Translations under genes and position numbers: made by a program
Assembly (NCBI RefSeq): GCF_000498475.1
Contig: NZ_AVBI01000001.1
Coordinates: forward strand, 248,001 to 312,000
DNA length: 64,000 nt
Direction: 5' to 3'
Origin: Flavobacterium cauense R2A-7
GTDB taxonomy: Bacteria > Bacteroidota > Bacteroidia > Flavobacteriales > Flavobacteriaceae
In this document: positions 33,908 through 43,896 of the stretch, in pieces
Layout: each line of letters starts with the position of its first letter
How positions within the stretch are numbered: position 1 is the stretch's first letter
Notes under the pieces: generated by a model
The model's database searches: none
Seen by the model: the letters and a program-made list of their open reading frames with translations, nothing else
What the model was told of the DNA's origin: nothing

Positions 33908-36343
33908 TTGAGTTTACCCATACAAAATATCATCCCCGTCATTCACGCCAAATGGTTCGGGAGCGACGAAACCTGCCTGATCGATAACGTTTCTATCGAC
34001 AGCCGTTCGCTACAAAACAACAATGGAACGCTATTTTTCGCATTGGTGGGACAGCATCACGACGGCCATCAGTACATTTCCGAATTAATTGCAACCGGTG
34101 TGCAACATTTTGTGGTCAGTCGCGTCCCCGAAAAACTTTCCGATAAAGCTAATTTCCTGCTGGTAAACAACACGCTTGAAGCCTTACAACAATTTGCCGC
34201 TTATTACCGAAAACAATTTGACTTTCCCATCATAGGAATCACGGGAAGCAACGGGAAAACCATCGTAAAAGAATGGTTGAATTTCCTGTTGAGCCCGGAA
34301 TACAACATCATCCGAAGTCCGAAAAGCTACAACTCGCAAGTGGGTGTTCCGCTTTCCGTAATCGGGATTAACGAACGACACAATCTGGGCATTTTCGAAG
34401 CCGGAATTTCTCTGGTAGGCGAAATGGAAAAACTGAGTGCGATTATTCAACCAACGCTTGGGATTTTAACCAACATCGGTTCGGCACACAACGAAGGTTT
34501 TGCCTCTGAAGAAGAAAAAATTAGTGAAAAACTGAAATTATTTAAGGATGCCGAAGCAGTCATTCTCAGAAAAAACGTGAAAGTTGAAGCCCTACTGTCT
34601 CCTTCCCAAAAAACCTTTACGTGGAACTATAACGATGCTTCCGCCGATGTTTCCATTTCCAAAAAAGGAGCTTCCGTATTGGAAATCACACAAAAAGATC
34701 ATCGCTTTTCCGTCGAAATTCCGTTTCACGATAAAGCGTCCGAGGAAAATACTATTACCTGTTTAATGGTGTTGCTGCATTTCGGATATGACCAAAAAAC
34801 CATACAGGAACGCATCGCCAATTTGTATCCTGTAGAAATGCGTTTGCAGGTGAAAAACGGCAACAACAACTGCACGATTATCGACGACAGTTACAGTTCG
34901 GATTATCAATCGCTGAAAATTGCATTGGATTTTCTGGAACAACATAAAACCCATCAAAAGAAAACGGTTATTCTTTCGGATATTTTTCAAAGCGGCTTTC
35001 CCGTGGAAGAATTGTATGCGAAAGTATTCCGATTGCTGACCCACAATAAAATCGATACCGTTATCGGAATTGGTGAAAGCATCGGAACGTATTTAAAAGA
35101 CTATCCGAATTTCAAATCGTTTGCCACTACGCATGACTTTTTATCGCAATTCAACAGCGAGCATTTTTCCAACGAAACCATTCTGATTAAAGGGGCGCGC
35201 AGTTTTCAGTTTGAGGAAATCGTCGTGGTTTTGGAAGAGAAAACCCATGAAACGGTTTTGGAAATCAACCTGAATGCCATCAGTCACAATCTGAATTATT
35301 ACAAATCGAAACTAAAACCTTCCACTAAAATGATGGTAATGGTGAAAGCGTTCGGGTACGGAAGCGGCAGTTTTGAAATTGCGAAATTGTTGGCGCATCA
35401 TAAAGTCGATTATCTGGGTGTGGCTTTCGCCGATGAAGGTATTGCGCTTCGTAACGCAGGAATCACGATGCCGATTATTGTAATGAATCCGGAAAACACG
35501 GCCTTTTCGGCTATGGTGGCTTACAATCTGGAACCGGAAATTTACTCGGCTTCCGTACTGAAGAAATTTATTGTATTGGCGCAACAGAAAAACCTGTCCG
35601 ATTATCCGATTCACCTTAAACTCGACACTGGCATGCACCGATTGGGATTTGAAGGGAAAGATCTGGACGAATTAATCGGTTTGCTGAAAAACAACAACTT
35701 CGTTTCAGTAAAAAGCATTTTCTCGCATTTATCGTCGAGTGATGTTCCGGAATTCCGTGATTTTACCTTGGAACAGATTCAAAAATTCGATTCGTGGTCT
35801 TCACTACTGATAAAAGAACTGAATATTGCTCCTATTCGCCACATTTTAAACACATCGGGGATTTACAGCTTTGCCGAACATCAGTTTGACATGGTGCGTT
35901 TGGGCATTGGTTTGTATGGCGTGGGCAACGATCCGGAAGAAATGACCCATTTGGAAAATGTTGGGACACTGAAAACCATCATTCTTCAGATAAAAGAAAT
36001 TGCCGTGGGTGAAAGTGTCGGTTACAGCCGAAAATTCAGAGCCACTGTTCCTACCCGAACTGCTACTATTCCCATCGGTTATGCAGATGGAATCCCGAGA
36101 AGCTGGGGGAACGAAAAAGGCTATGTTACAATCAATCATCAGAAAGCGCGTATTGTGGGTAACATTTGTATGGACATGCTGATGATTGACGTCACCAACA
36201 TTGATTGTCGTGAAGGCGATACCGTAATTGTTTTCGGAAAATCGCCGCGCGTTACCGAATTGGCGGATGTCGTTGGCACCATCGCTTATGAGATTTTAAC
36301 CAGCATTTCGCATCGGGTAAAACGGGTTTTTTACAAGGAATAA
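33908..36343 (+). CDS. murF-alr: Bifunctional MurF ligase / alanine racemase
   Basis: 811-residue fusion of two peptidoglycan-precursor enzymes. Residues 1-450 or so are UDP-MurNAc-tripeptide:D-Ala-D-Ala ligase, with the ATP loop GITGSNGKTIVKEW and DSYSSDYQSL. From about 455 the PLP-dependent alanine racemase follows: MMVMVKAFGYGSGSFEIA holds the PLP Lys, LKLDTGMHRLGF and NICMDMLMIDVT are typical. Start is a TTG (TTGAGTTTACCC), placed by coding and by a 3-base gap to tdk. As known for Bacteroidota, the fusion places D-Ala production next to its use. Confidence 0.94.
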   Translation: MSLPIQNIIPVIHAKWFGSDETCLIDNVSIDSRSLQNNNGTLFFALVGQHHDGHQYISELIATGVQHFVVSRVPEKLSDKANFLLVNNTLEALQQFAAYYRKQFDFPIIGITGSNGKTIVKEWLNFLLSPEYNIIRSPKSYNSQVGVPLSVIGINERHNLGIFEAGISLVGEMEKLSAIIQPTLGILTNIGSAHNEGFASEEEKISEKLKLFKDAEAVILRKNVKVEALLSPSQKTFTWNYNDASADVSISKKGASVLEITQKDHRFSVEIPFHDKASEENTITCLMVLLHFGYDQKTIQERIANLYPVEMRLQVKNGNNNCTIIDDSYSSDYQSLKIALDFLEQHKTHQKKTVILSDIFQSGFPVEELYAKVFRLLTHNKIDTVIGIGESIGTYLKDYPNFKSFATTHDFLSQFNSEHFSNETILIKGARSFQFEEIVVVLEEKTHETVLEINLNAISHNLNYYKSKLKPSTKMMVMVKAFGYGSGSFEIAKLLAHHKVDYLGVAFADEGIALRNAGITMPIIVMNPENTAFSAMVAYNLEPEIYSASVLKKFIVLAQQKNLSDYPIHLKLDTGMHRLGFEGKDLDELIGLLKNNNFVSVKSIFSHLSSSDVPEFRDFTLEQIQKFDSWSSLLIKELNIAPIRHILNTSGIYSFAEHQFDMVRLGIGLYGVGNDPEEMTHLENVGTLKTIILQIKEIAVGESVGYSRKFRATVPTRTATIPIGYADGIPRSWGNEKGYVTINHQKARIVGNICMDMLMIDVTNIDCREGDTVIVFGKSPRVTELADVVGTIAYEILTSISHRVKRVFYKE

Positions 36344-36427
36344 GCCACTTTTTTCATTCAAATGTTAAAATGTAACCTAAATTTTACTAATTTAGTGTGA
36401 AACGAATTTTAACTAAAATCATATTCT

Positions 36428-36853
36428 ATGGGATTTATTTCGGAATTTAAGGAGTTTGCCATGAAAGGCAACTTGGTAGACATGGCGATTGCCTTCGTAA
36501 TGGGGGGAGCATTTGGTAAAGTAGTTACTGCTTTCGTTGAAAAAATGTTTGCGCCAATCATCGGATTAATCATGGGAGGCATTGACCTTAACGACAAAAA
36601 ATTTGTATTAAAAGACGGTGCTGCCGAAATTAAAGATGCAACAGGAGCTGTGGTTACTCCCGCGGTAACAGAAGTAGCTATCGAATGGGGAACATTCCTT
36701 ACGGCTCTAATCGATTTTATCATTGTAGCCTTTGTAATGTTTATGATTATCAAAGCGATGAACAAAATGAAAAAACCGGAACCGGCTCCTGCACCATCAG
36801 GTCCTACCCAGGAAGAATTGTTAACCCAAATTCGCGATTTACTTAAAAAATAA
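36428..36853 (+). CDS. mscL: Large-conductance mechanosensitive channel
   Basis: 141 residues. The N-terminal helix and TM1 are FISEFKEFAMKGNLVDMAIA followed by FVMGGAFGKVV. TM2 is FLTALIDFIIVAFVMFMII, ending in KAMNKMKKPEPAPAPSG and a short terminal helix (TQEELLTQIRDLLKK). Opens under membrane tension to release solutes on osmotic downshock. Monocistronic, between murF-alr and a terminator. Confidence 0.96.
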   Translation: MGFISEFKEFAMKGNLVDMAIAFVMGGAFGKVVTAFVEKMFAPIIGLIMGGIDLNDKKFVLKDGAAEIKDATGAVVTPAVTEVAIEWGTFLTALIDFIIVAFVMFMIIKAMNKMKKPEPAPAPSGPTQEELLTQIRDLLKK

Positions 36854-36877
36854 TCCGCTACACTCATATTCTAACTT

Positions 36878-36905
36878 AAACCATTCGCTGCGGTGAATGG
36901 TTTTT
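36878..36905 (+). terminator. Terminator of mscL
   Basis: AAACCATTC (36878-36886) pairs with GAATGGTTT (36895-36903), followed by a short T run. Confidence 0.78.
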
Positions 36906-36965
36906 CTGTTTTATAAATAATTCATGGGATCTCTTTTTTTATCATTTTTTAACAGCTTTATTAAT

Positions 36966-36973
36966 TACTTTTG
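36966..36973 (+). promoter_or_regulatory. Candidate -7 element of asd
   Basis: TACTTTTG, an exact TAnnTTTG, 36 bases before the asd ATG. No TTG at the standard -33 position. Confidence 0.5.
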
Positions 36974-37009
36974 TGGTACTAAATAAAACTAAAAAACACA
37001 CACATTAAA

Positions 37010-37999
37010 ATGAAAGTAGCCGTTGTTGGAGCCACCGGAATGGTGGGCGAAGTAATGCTTAAGGTTTTAGCGGAACGCAACTTCCCGATTACCGAGTTAA
37101 TTCCCGTAGCCTCTGAAAAATCTGTTGGAAAAGAAATCGAATTCAAAGGAAACAAATACAAAGTGGTTGGCATGCAAACTGCCGTTGATATGAAAGCGGA
37201 CATTGCGGTGTTTTCTGCCGGAGGCGATACTTCGAAAGAATGGGCTCCAAAATTTGCAGCTGCGGGTACAACGGTAATCGACAATTCTTCGGCCTGGAGA
37301 ATGGATCCGACCAAAAAATTAGTGGTCCCGGAAATCAATGCATCAATATTGACAAAAGACGATAAAATCATTGCCAATCCAAACTGTTCGACGATTCAAA
37401 TGGTAATGGCTTTGGCGCCTTTGCATAAAAAATACGACATCAAACGAATTATTGTTTCCACTTACCAATCCATTACGGGAACGGGAGTAAAAGCGGTTCG
37501 TCAGTTGGAAAACGAATATGCGGGCATTCAAGGAGAAATGGCTTATAAATATCCGATTCACCGCAATGCTATTCCGCAATGTGATGTTTTTGAGGAAAAT
37601 GGCTATACTAAAGAAGAAATGAAACTGGTTCGTGAAACCCAAAAAATATTAGAAGACAAAACCATTGCCGTAACGGCTACAGCGGTTCGTGTTCCGGTAG
37701 TCGGAGGACATAGCGAAGCGGTGAATGTGGAATTTGAAAACGATTTCGAGGTTAGCGAAGTACGCTCTATTTTGCACAATACTCCAGGAATTACTGTTCA
37801 GGACAATATCGACACGTTTACGTATCCGATGCCTTTGTATGCGGAAGGCAAAAACGATGTTTTCGTAGGCAGAATTCGCCGTGATGAAAGTCAGCCCAAC
37901 ACCCTAAACATGTGGATTGTTGCTGATAATTTACGCAAAGGTGCTGCTACCAATGCCGTTCAGATTGCAGAATATCTTGTGGAGAACAAATTGGTATAA
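37010..37999 (+). CDS. asd: Aspartate-semialdehyde dehydrogenase
   Basis: 329 residues; reduces aspartyl phosphate to aspartate semialdehyde with NADPH, for lysine/diaminopimelate, threonine and methionine. The nucleotide loop is VVGATGMVGEVML, the active Cys is in NPNCSTIQMVMAL and the substrate His-containing segment is RVPVVGGHSEAVNVEF. RRDESQPNTLNMWIVADNLR near the end is typical. Own promoter and terminator. Confidence 0.96.
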   Translation: MKVAVVGATGMVGEVMLKVLAERNFPITELIPVASEKSVGKEIEFKGNKYKVVGMQTAVDMKADIAVFSAGGDTSKEWAPKFAAAGTTVIDNSSAWRMDPTKKLVVPEINASILTKDDKIIANPNCSTIQMVMALAPLHKKYDIKRIIVSTYQSITGTGVKAVRQLENEYAGIQGEMAYKYPIHRNAIPQCDVFEENGYTKEEMKLVRETQKILEDKTIAVTATAVRVPVVGGHSEAVNVEFENDFEVSEVRSILHNTPGITVQDNIDTFTYPMPLYAEGKNDVFVGRIRRDESQPNTLNMWIVADNLRKGAATNAVQIAEYLVENKLV

Positions 38000-38020
38000 T
38001 ACCGATAAAAATAATTACAG

Positions 38021-38056
38021 AAATCCGTTTAGCGTAAAAGTTAAACGGATTTTTCT
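38021..38056 (+). terminator. Terminator of asd
   Basis: AAATCCGTTTA (38021-38031) and TAAACGGATTT (38042-38052) form an 11-bp stem with a 10-base loop, followed by T-rich sequence. Confidence 0.85.
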
Positions 38057-38067
38057 TTTGGCTTTAC

Positions 38068-38075
38068 TATCTTTG
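38068..38075 (+). promoter_or_regulatory. -7 element before the small His-rich gene
   Basis: TATCTTTG, an exact TAnnTTTG. The ATG at 38082 follows after only 6 bases, so the leader is absent or very short. No good -33 TTG. Confidence 0.5.
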
Positions 38076-38081
38076 TAGGGC

Positions 38082-38432
38082 ATGAACAAAAAACTGCAAC
38101 ATCTCAGCCTTGCTTTACTGATTACAATACTGTTCGCATTATTGTTTCAATCAGCGCATTCGTATGAGCATTTGGCAAAGCAGTTTTCGGAAAAACACTG
38201 CGACCACAAATACAATTCGTCCAAAACCGAATTCTCACACAGTCACCATAATTTTGATGATTGTTTTACCTGTGAGTTTTCGTTCAGCAATTATATTCCG
38301 GTTCAGTTTTTCTCTTTTGCGTTTGTAAAAAATCAGATTTCCAAAACCCTGATTTTTTCGATTACCGAAAAACCGCTTGTTTTTTCAGGCCATTTCGTCC
38401 CGCTTCGGGGACCTCCTTGTTGTATTGGATAA
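38082..38432 (+). CDS. Small exported His/Cys-rich protein before a TonB receptor
   Basis: 116 residues with an N-terminal signal or anchor (LSLALLITILFALLFQSAHS). The middle is rich in possible metal ligands: EKHCDHKYNSS, EFSHSHHNFDDCFTCEF. The C-terminus reads FVPLRGPPCCIG, with the LRGPP ending I associate with small Bacteroidota proteins encoded before TonB-dependent receptors (DUF2946-like). It lies 54 bases before the receptor gene and is likely cotranscribed. A role in sensing or handling a transition metal is an inference from ligands and context. Confidence 0.75.
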   Translation: MNKKLQHLSLALLITILFALLFQSAHSYEHLAKQFSEKHCDHKYNSSKTEFSHSHHNFDDCFTCEFSFSNYIPVQFFSFAFVKNQISKTLIFSITEKPLVFSGHFVPLRGPPCCIG

Positions 38433-38486
38433 TTTTTCTGCCGTTTTTTCGGCGTAACATTTTATACAATATTTCAATCTTAACTT

Positions 38487-40691
38487 ATGAAATCATTTTT
38501 AACAGCCCTATTCATAGGGTTTTCGATATTTGCCATTGGGCAAAACACCCTTCGTGGTACTGTTTCAGACCACAACAACAAACCTATTGAAAGTGTAACC
38601 GTTTCGATCCCGGAACTGCACAAAGAAACCGTTTCGGACGCCAATGGTACTTATCAGTTTACCGATTTACCCAGCGGAACGTTCAGCATCTCTTTCTCGG
38701 CAATAAGCTATACCAACAAAACCGTTAGGGTTTCGCTTGATCAGAAAGAAACCGATTTGAATGTTATTTTGGAAGAAGCCACCACCCACATGGACGAAAT
38801 GATTATTTCCACGGTTTTCAACAAACTGCAATCGCAAAATGTAATGAAAGTGGAACATCAGTCGGTCAAACAATTGCAGCAGAAAGGAGCGGCAACCTTA
38901 GTGGAAGGATTGGCGACCATCCCCGGCGTGGCACAAATTTCTACGGGAACATCGATTGGGAAACCGGTAATTCGTGGTTTGAGCGGCAATCGGGTCTTAG
39001 TTTATTCTCAGGGCGTCCGATTAGAAAACCAACAATTTGGCGAAGAACACGGCTTGGGCATGAGTGATGCCGGTGTTGAAAGTGTCGAAGTCATCAAAGG
39101 ACCAGCCTCGTTATTATACGGTTCGGATGCGTTGGGTGGCGTGTTGTATTTTAATCCGGAGAAATTTGCCAAACCAAACGCTTTCATGGGCAATTTCAAT
39201 CAGAAATTATTTTCGAATACACAGGGAAGCAATTCCACTTTTGGTATCAAATCCTCCTCTGAAAAATGGAAATTACTCACAAGAGCGAGTTATTCCACCC
39301 ATGCGGATTATAAAATTCCGTCGGGCGAAAAAGTGACCAACACGCGTTTTATCGAAAAAGATTATAAAATCGGAATTGGATATTCAGACACTTATTACAA
39401 CTCTGAATTCCGATATACTTACAACAATCTAAATATCGGCTTACCGGAAACAGATCTTGAAAACACCAATTTCAGAACACCCTTGTATCCGAAACAGGAC
39501 ATCGACAATCACATGTTGAGCTGGCATCAGAAATTTTTCTTCCGAAATTCGAAACTGGAAGCCGATTTGGGATATACCTACAACAATCGCAAAGAATTGG
39601 AAGCTTTGGATGAAATCGCTTTGCACATGAAACTGAAAACGGCGAGCTACAATGTGAAATACTACCTTCCAAAATCCGGGAATCTGGAAACGATTATCGG
39701 AATTCAGGGCTTGCATCAGACAAATGAGAACAACGGTGCCGAATTGTTAATTCCAAACGCCACTACCAACGATATTGGCGGTTTGATTACCTCCAATTAC
39801 GAATGGAAATCGCATACGCTACAAGCCGGAATTCGCTATGACCGCAGAGCAATCCGCTCGGAAACACACGGAATTTCCGGTGAAGAAGGGTATTTTAAAG
39901 CCATCGACAAAACGTTTGAAAGCTTTAATACTTCGTTGGGTTACAAAACCAAATTACGTGAGAATCTGACCCTTCGACTAAACATGGCAACAGGTTTCCG
40001 TGCTCCGAATTTAGCCGAACTTACTTCCAACGGCGTTCATGAAGGAAGTAACCGTTATGAAATTGGAAATGCTGATTTAAAAAACGAACAAAACCTTCAA
40101 ACCGATTTAAATCTGGAATACGGTAACGCGCATTTTGAGTTTTTTGCTAATGGTTTCTACAATCATATCAACAATTACATTTTCCTTTCACCTACCGGAA
40201 CCAGCATCGATGGGAACAACGTGTTTGATTACGTTCAGGATAATGCAGCCTTATACGGCGGGGAAATCGGTATTCATTACCATCCGCATCCTTTGGACTG
40301 GCTTCATTTTACGAGCAGTTTTGAAAGTGTCACCGGTAAAAAAGACACGGGCGAATATTTACCGCTGATTCCGGCCAACAAATTTTCAAATACGATTCGT
40401 ACGGAATTCGATATCCGACAATGGTTTAAAAAAGGATATGCTTTGGTGAATTTGGACCATATTCTGAAGCAGAACAACAACAGTGTTTTCGAAACCAAAT
40501 CAAACGATTACACCTTGTTGAATTTAGGCTTTGGCGGAAACATCAACATTGGAAAAACCAAATTCGATTTGTCGTTAAACGCCAATAATCTTTTGAATAA
40601 AACCTACATCCCGCATTTGTCCCGATTAAAAGTGGATGGTATTCCGAATATCGGGCGCAACATTATTTTGGGTCTGAATTTCAATTTTTAA
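38487..40691 (+). CDS. TonB-dependent receptor with carboxypeptidase-like regulatory domain
   Basis: 734-residue outer-membrane active transporter. Signal peptide to about residue 18 (FAIGQ), then a beta-sandwich domain (LRGTVSDHNNKPIESVTVSI) as in many Bacteroidota receptors, a plug (GVAQISTGTSIGKPVIRGLS, VEVIKGPASLLYGSDALGG) and a 22-strand-type barrel ending in LGLNFNF. The plug segment RLENQQFGEEHGLG resembles receptors of the metal-uptake (ZnuD-like) kind, and the upstream partner is His/Cys-rich, so metal import is the best guess. No SusD partner is present, so polysaccharide uptake is unlikely. Confidence 0.92.
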   Translation: MKSFLTALFIGFSIFAIGQNTLRGTVSDHNNKPIESVTVSIPELHKETVSDANGTYQFTDLPSGTFSISFSAISYTNKTVRVSLDQKETDLNVILEEATTHMDEMIISTVFNKLQSQNVMKVEHQSVKQLQQKGAATLVEGLATIPGVAQISTGTSIGKPVIRGLSGNRVLVYSQGVRLENQQFGEEHGLGMSDAGVESVEVIKGPASLLYGSDALGGVLYFNPEKFAKPNAFMGNFNQKLFSNTQGSNSTFGIKSSSEKWKLLTRASYSTHADYKIPSGEKVTNTRFIEKDYKIGIGYSDTYYNSEFRYTYNNLNIGLPETDLENTNFRTPLYPKQDIDNHMLSWHQKFFFRNSKLEADLGYTYNNRKELEALDEIALHMKLKTASYNVKYYLPKSGNLETIIGIQGLHQTNENNGAELLIPNATTNDIGGLITSNYEWKSHTLQAGIRYDRRAIRSETHGISGEEGYFKAIDKTFESFNTSLGYKTKLRENLTLRLNMATGFRAPNLAELTSNGVHEGSNRYEIGNADLKNEQNLQTDLNLEYGNAHFEFFANGFYNHINNYIFLSPTGTSIDGNNVFDYVQDNAALYGGEIGIHYHPHPLDWLHFTSSFESVTGKKDTGEYLPLIPANKFSNTIRTEFDIRQWFKKGYALVNLDHILKQNNNSVFETKSNDYTLLNLGFGGNINIGKTKFDLSLNANNLLNKTYIPHLSRLKVDGIPNIGRNIILGLNFNF

Positions 40692-40696
40692 CACCG

Positions 40697-40725
40697 AAAA
40701 GCTATCCTAACCGATAGCTTTTTTT
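40697..40725 (+). terminator. Terminator of the TonB receptor gene
   Basis: AAAAGCTATC (40697-40706) pairs with GATAGCTTTT (40713-40722), followed by further T. Confidence 0.83.
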
Positions 40726-40749
40726 AACATTTTAAAATTTCAGAATACT

Positions 40750-40757
40750 TATATTTG
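40750..40757 (+). promoter_or_regulatory. -7 element of the prolyl oligopeptidase gene
   Basis: TATATTTG, an exact TAnnTTTG, 19 bases before the ATG at 40777. No TTG at -33. Confidence 0.5.
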
Positions 40758-40776
40758 AGAAATCAAAAAACAACAC

Positions 40777-42906
40777 ATGAGAAAAATCGTAACCTCAACT
40801 GCTGTAATCTGTAGTTTAACCCTAAATGCGCAAGCTCCTAAAAATATGGGCGAGATCAAATATCCCGAGACCAAAAAAATCGAACACACCGATACGTATT
40901 TCGGTACAAAAGTGAATGACCCTTATCGCTGGCTTGAAGACGATCGTTCTGCCGAAACCGGTGCCTGGGTAAAAGCTCAAAACGAAGTAACTTACGGTTA
41001 TCTTAAACAGATTCCGTATCGTGATGCAATAAAAGCCCGCATGGAAAAATTGTGGAATTACGAAAAAATCAGTGCGCCATTTAAAGAAGGAAATTATACT
41101 TATTATTATAAAAACAACGGTTTGCAGAATCAGTCGGTTTTGTACCGAAAAGATGCTTCCGGTAAAGAAGAAATCTTCTTGGATCCGAATACGTTTTCCA
41201 AAGACGGTACGACTTCCCTGGGCGGATTGGATTTTTCCAAAGACGGTTCCAAAGTGGCCTATGCGATTTCGGAAGGCGGAAGCGATTGGCGAAAAGTCAT
41301 CATCATGGATGCAATTACCAAAAAAGTGATTGAAGACACGATTGTCGATGTGAAATTCAGCGGTGTTTCCTGGAAAGGCAATGAAGGTTTTTATTATTCG
41401 AGTTACGACAAACCGAAAGGAAGCGAATTGTCGGCTAAAACCGATCAGCACAAATTGTACTACCATAAATTGGGTACGGCTCAGAAAGACGATAAAGTCA
41501 TCTTCGGCTTAGACCAAAAAAGACGTTATGTGGGCGGAAGCGTAACCGAAGACGACAAATTCTTAATCATCACCGCGGCCAATTCAACCTACGGCAACGA
41601 GTTGTACATCAAAGATTTATCTAAAGAAAACAGTCCGATTATCACTATCGTTGACCATTTCAAAACTTCGAGTTACATTATTGAAAACGAAGGCACGAAA
41701 TTATTCATCGTAACCGATTTCAATGCTCCGAACAAAAAAATTGTTACTGCAGATTTCAGTAATCCGAAACCCGAAAACTGGAAAGATTTCATAGCAGAAA
41801 CCGAAAACGTTTTATCGCCTTCTACCGGAAGCGGTTATTTCTTTGCTCACTATATGAAAGATGCCGTTTCGATGGTGAAACAATACGATTATAACGGAAA
41901 ATTAGTCCGCGAAATCACCTTACCGGATGTCGGAACAGCGGGTGGTTTTGGCGGAAAAAAAGACGAAAAAACATTGTATTATTCATTTACCAATTACATC
42001 ACTCCGGGAACCATTTATTCGTTTGAACCGAAAGCGGGAAGTTCTGCCGTTTATGAAAAACCGAAAGTGGACTTTAACGGAGAAGATTATGTTTCCAAAC
42101 AAGTTTTCTACACTTCCAAAGACGGAACTAAAATCCCGATGATTATTACCCATAAAAAAGGATTGAAACTGGACGGTAAAAACCCAACTATGTTGTACGG
42201 CTACGGTGGATTCAACGTGAGTTTGACACCGACTTTCAGTATTTCGAATGTAATTTGGATGGAAAACGGTGGAATTTATGCCGTTCCGAACTTGCGCGGT
42301 GGTGGCGAATATGGTAAGAAATGGCACGATGCCGGTACGAAAATGCAGAAACAAAATGTGTTTGACGATTTTATCGCTGCCGCAGAATATTTAATAAAAG
42401 AAAAATACACCTCATCCGATTATTTAGCGGTAAAAGGCGGTTCGAATGGCGGATTGCTGGTGGGCGCCACGATGACCCAACGTCCTGATTTAATGAAAGT
42501 CGCTTTGCCGGCCGTGGGTGTTTTGGACATGCTGCGTTACCACACCTTCACAGCCGGAGCCGGTTGGGCGTATGATTACGGTACTTCCGAAGAATCCGCG
42601 GAAATGTTTAACTACATCAAAGGTTATTCTCCGGTACACAATGTAAAAAAAGGGGTAAACTATCCGGCAACAATGGTTACTACCGGAGATCATGACGACC
42701 GCGTGGTACCGGCACACAGTTTCAAATTTGCCGCCGAATTACAAGACAAACAAACCGGAAACAATCCAACGTTGATTCGTATTGACATTAATGCAGGCCA
42801 TGGAGCAGGAAAATCCGTGGCAGCTACCATTCAGGAAAATGTGGATATGCAGGCGTTTACACTTTTTAATATGGGAATTAAAACACTTCCGAACTTTAAG
42901 AACTAA
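40777..42906 (+). CDS. Prolyl oligopeptidase (S9A family), exported
   Basis: 709-residue serine peptidase that cleaves short peptides after Pro. A signal peptide ([20 protein letters not shown]) directs it to the periplasm. Residues 25-430 or so form the seven-bladed propeller that restricts access; the start [27 protein letters not shown] is diagnostic. The catalytic Ser556 is in [11 protein letters not shown], the acid is in DHDDRVVP (640-641) and His675 in AGHGAGK. Length and residue spacing match pig prolyl oligopeptidase closely. Monocistronic, ending at a bidirectional terminator. Confidence 0.95.
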   Translation: MRKIVTSTAVICSLTLNAQAPKNMGEIKYPETKKIEHTDTYFGTKVNDPYRWLEDDRSAETGAWVKAQNEVTYGYLKQIPYRDAIKARMEKLWNYEKISAPFKEGNYTYYYKNNGLQNQSVLYRKDASGKEEIFLDPNTFSKDGTTSLGGLDFSKDGSKVAYAISEGGSDWRKVIIMDAITKKVIEDTIVDVKFSGVSWKGNEGFYYSSYDKPKGSELSAKTDQHKLYYHKLGTAQKDDKVIFGLDQKRRYVGGSVTEDDKFLIITAANSTYGNELYIKDLSKENSPIITIVDHFKTSSYIIENEGTKLFIVTDFNAPNKKIVTADFSNPKPENWKDFIAETENVLSPSTGSGYFFAHYMKDAVSMVKQYDYNGKLVREITLPDVGTAGGFGGKKDEKTLYYSFTNYITPGTIYSFEPKAGSSAVYEKPKVDFNGEDYVSKQVFYTSKDGTKIPMIITHKKGLKLDGKNPTMLYGYGGFNVSLTPTFSISNVIWMENGGIYAVPNLRGGGEYGKKWHDAGTKMQKQNVFDDFIAAAEYLIKEKYTSSDYLAVKGGSNGGLLVGATMTQRPDLMKVALPAVGVLDMLRYHTFTAGAGWAYDYGTSEESAEMFNYIKGYSPVHNVKKGVNYPATMVTTGDHDDRVVPAHSFKFAAELQDKQTGNNPTLIRIDINAGHGAGKSVAATIQENVDMQAFTLFNMGIKTLPNFKN

Positions 42907-42928
42907 ATTTGATTACTAAACACCATAA

Positions 42929-42967
42929 AAAAGAGGCTGCCTAAAATACAGACAGCCTCTTTTCAAT
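42929..42967. terminator. Bidirectional terminator between convergent genes
   Basis: AAAAGAGGCTG (42929-42939) pairs with CAGCCTCTTTT (42953-42963). A runs on one side and T runs on the other let it serve both the peptidase gene and the convergent AIM24-family gene. Confidence 0.85.
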
Positions 42968-42978
42968 TTTATAGTTAA

Positions 42979-43779
42979 TTAGAATCGATTATCGCCATCC
43001 AACATTCGTCCTAAACCGCCTAACAAACTGCCTTCTTCTCTTCCGCTTCCGCCTGCTTGTGGTGCGGATGCAATGATACGGTCGGCCAAACGACTGAACG
43101 GCAACGACTGAATATAAACGATTCCAGGCCCGCGAAGTGTCGCATAGAACAATCCTTCTCCGCCAAAAACGGAATTCTTGATACCACCTATGAATTCGAT
43201 ATCGTAATCAACATCTTTTGTAAAACCTACAATACATCCGGTATCTACTTTCAACACTTCACCCGGCTGGAGTTCTTTACGGGCTAAAGTGCCTCCTGAG
43301 TGTACGAATGCCATTCCGTCGCCTTCAATTTTCTGCATGATGAAACCCTCGCCACCGAACAAGCCGCGACCTAATTTCTTCGAGAATTCGATTCCTACGG
43401 AAACCCCTTTCGCGGCACAAAGGAACGAATCCTTCTGACAAATGAATTTTCCTTGGTATTGTGTCAAGTCAATCGGAACAATTTTTCCCGGATAAGGTGA
43501 AGCAAACGACACTTTTCGTTTTCCGCCGTCTTGATTCATATACGCTGTCATGAATAAACTTTCACCGGTTAAAACGCGTTTCCCTGCGGATAATAATTTC
43601 CCGAAAAGTCCGGTTTGTTCCCCCGATCCGTCTCCGAAAATCGTTTCCATTTTGATACCGTTTTCCATCATCATAAAACTGCCGGCTTCGGCAATTACTA
43701 CTTCCTGCGGATCCAATTCTATTTCTACATATTGCATTTCTTCACCATAAATATGGTAATCGATTTCGTGTGCCTGCAT
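42979..43779 (-). CDS. AIM24 / TIGR00266 family protein
   Basis: 266 residues of the conserved AIM24 fold, a pseudo-trimeric beta structure of unknown biochemical role. Typical segments are [50 protein letters not shown] and a repeated [20 protein letters not shown]. The C-terminus is Gly-rich ([17 protein letters not shown]). No signal peptide. Monocistronic. Confidence 0.92.
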   Translation of the reverse strand: MQAHEIDYHIYGEEMQYVEIELDPQEVVIAEAGSFMMMENGIKMETIFGDGSGEQTGLFGKLLSAGKRVLTGESLFMTAYMNQDGGKRKVSFASPYPGKIVPIDLTQYQGKFICQKDSFLCAAKGVSVGIEFSKKLGRGLFGGEGFIMQKIEGDGMAFVHSGGTLARKELQPGEVLKVDTGCIVGFTKDVDYDIEFIGGIKNSVFGGEGLFYATLRGPGIVYIQSLPFSRLADRIIASAPQAGGSGREEGSLLGGLGRMLDGDNRF

Positions 43780-43842
43780 GATTGTTTTGTTTTTTGATTA
43801 TGACAATTAGACGTAATGCGCTGAAAAATGTTACTGAAAAAC

Positions 43843-43878
43843 AAAAAAACCGAAAACAAATTTGCTTTCGGTTTTTTT
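43843..43878 (-). terminator. Terminator of the 106-aa exported protein gene
   Basis: AAAAAAACCGAAA (43843-43855) pairs with TTTCGGTTTTTTT (43866-43878), with A and T runs on either side. It lies 18 bases past the stop at 43897. Confidence 0.85.
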
Positions 43879-43896
43879 ACAATATTTCATGGTATA

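Noticed and set aside
40822..41466. Long minus-strand open frame (214 codons) inside the prolyl oligopeptidase gene
   Set aside because: It lies wholly within a gene whose domains and catalytic residues are clear; its translation is rich in Phe, Ile and Arg, typical of an antisense shadow.
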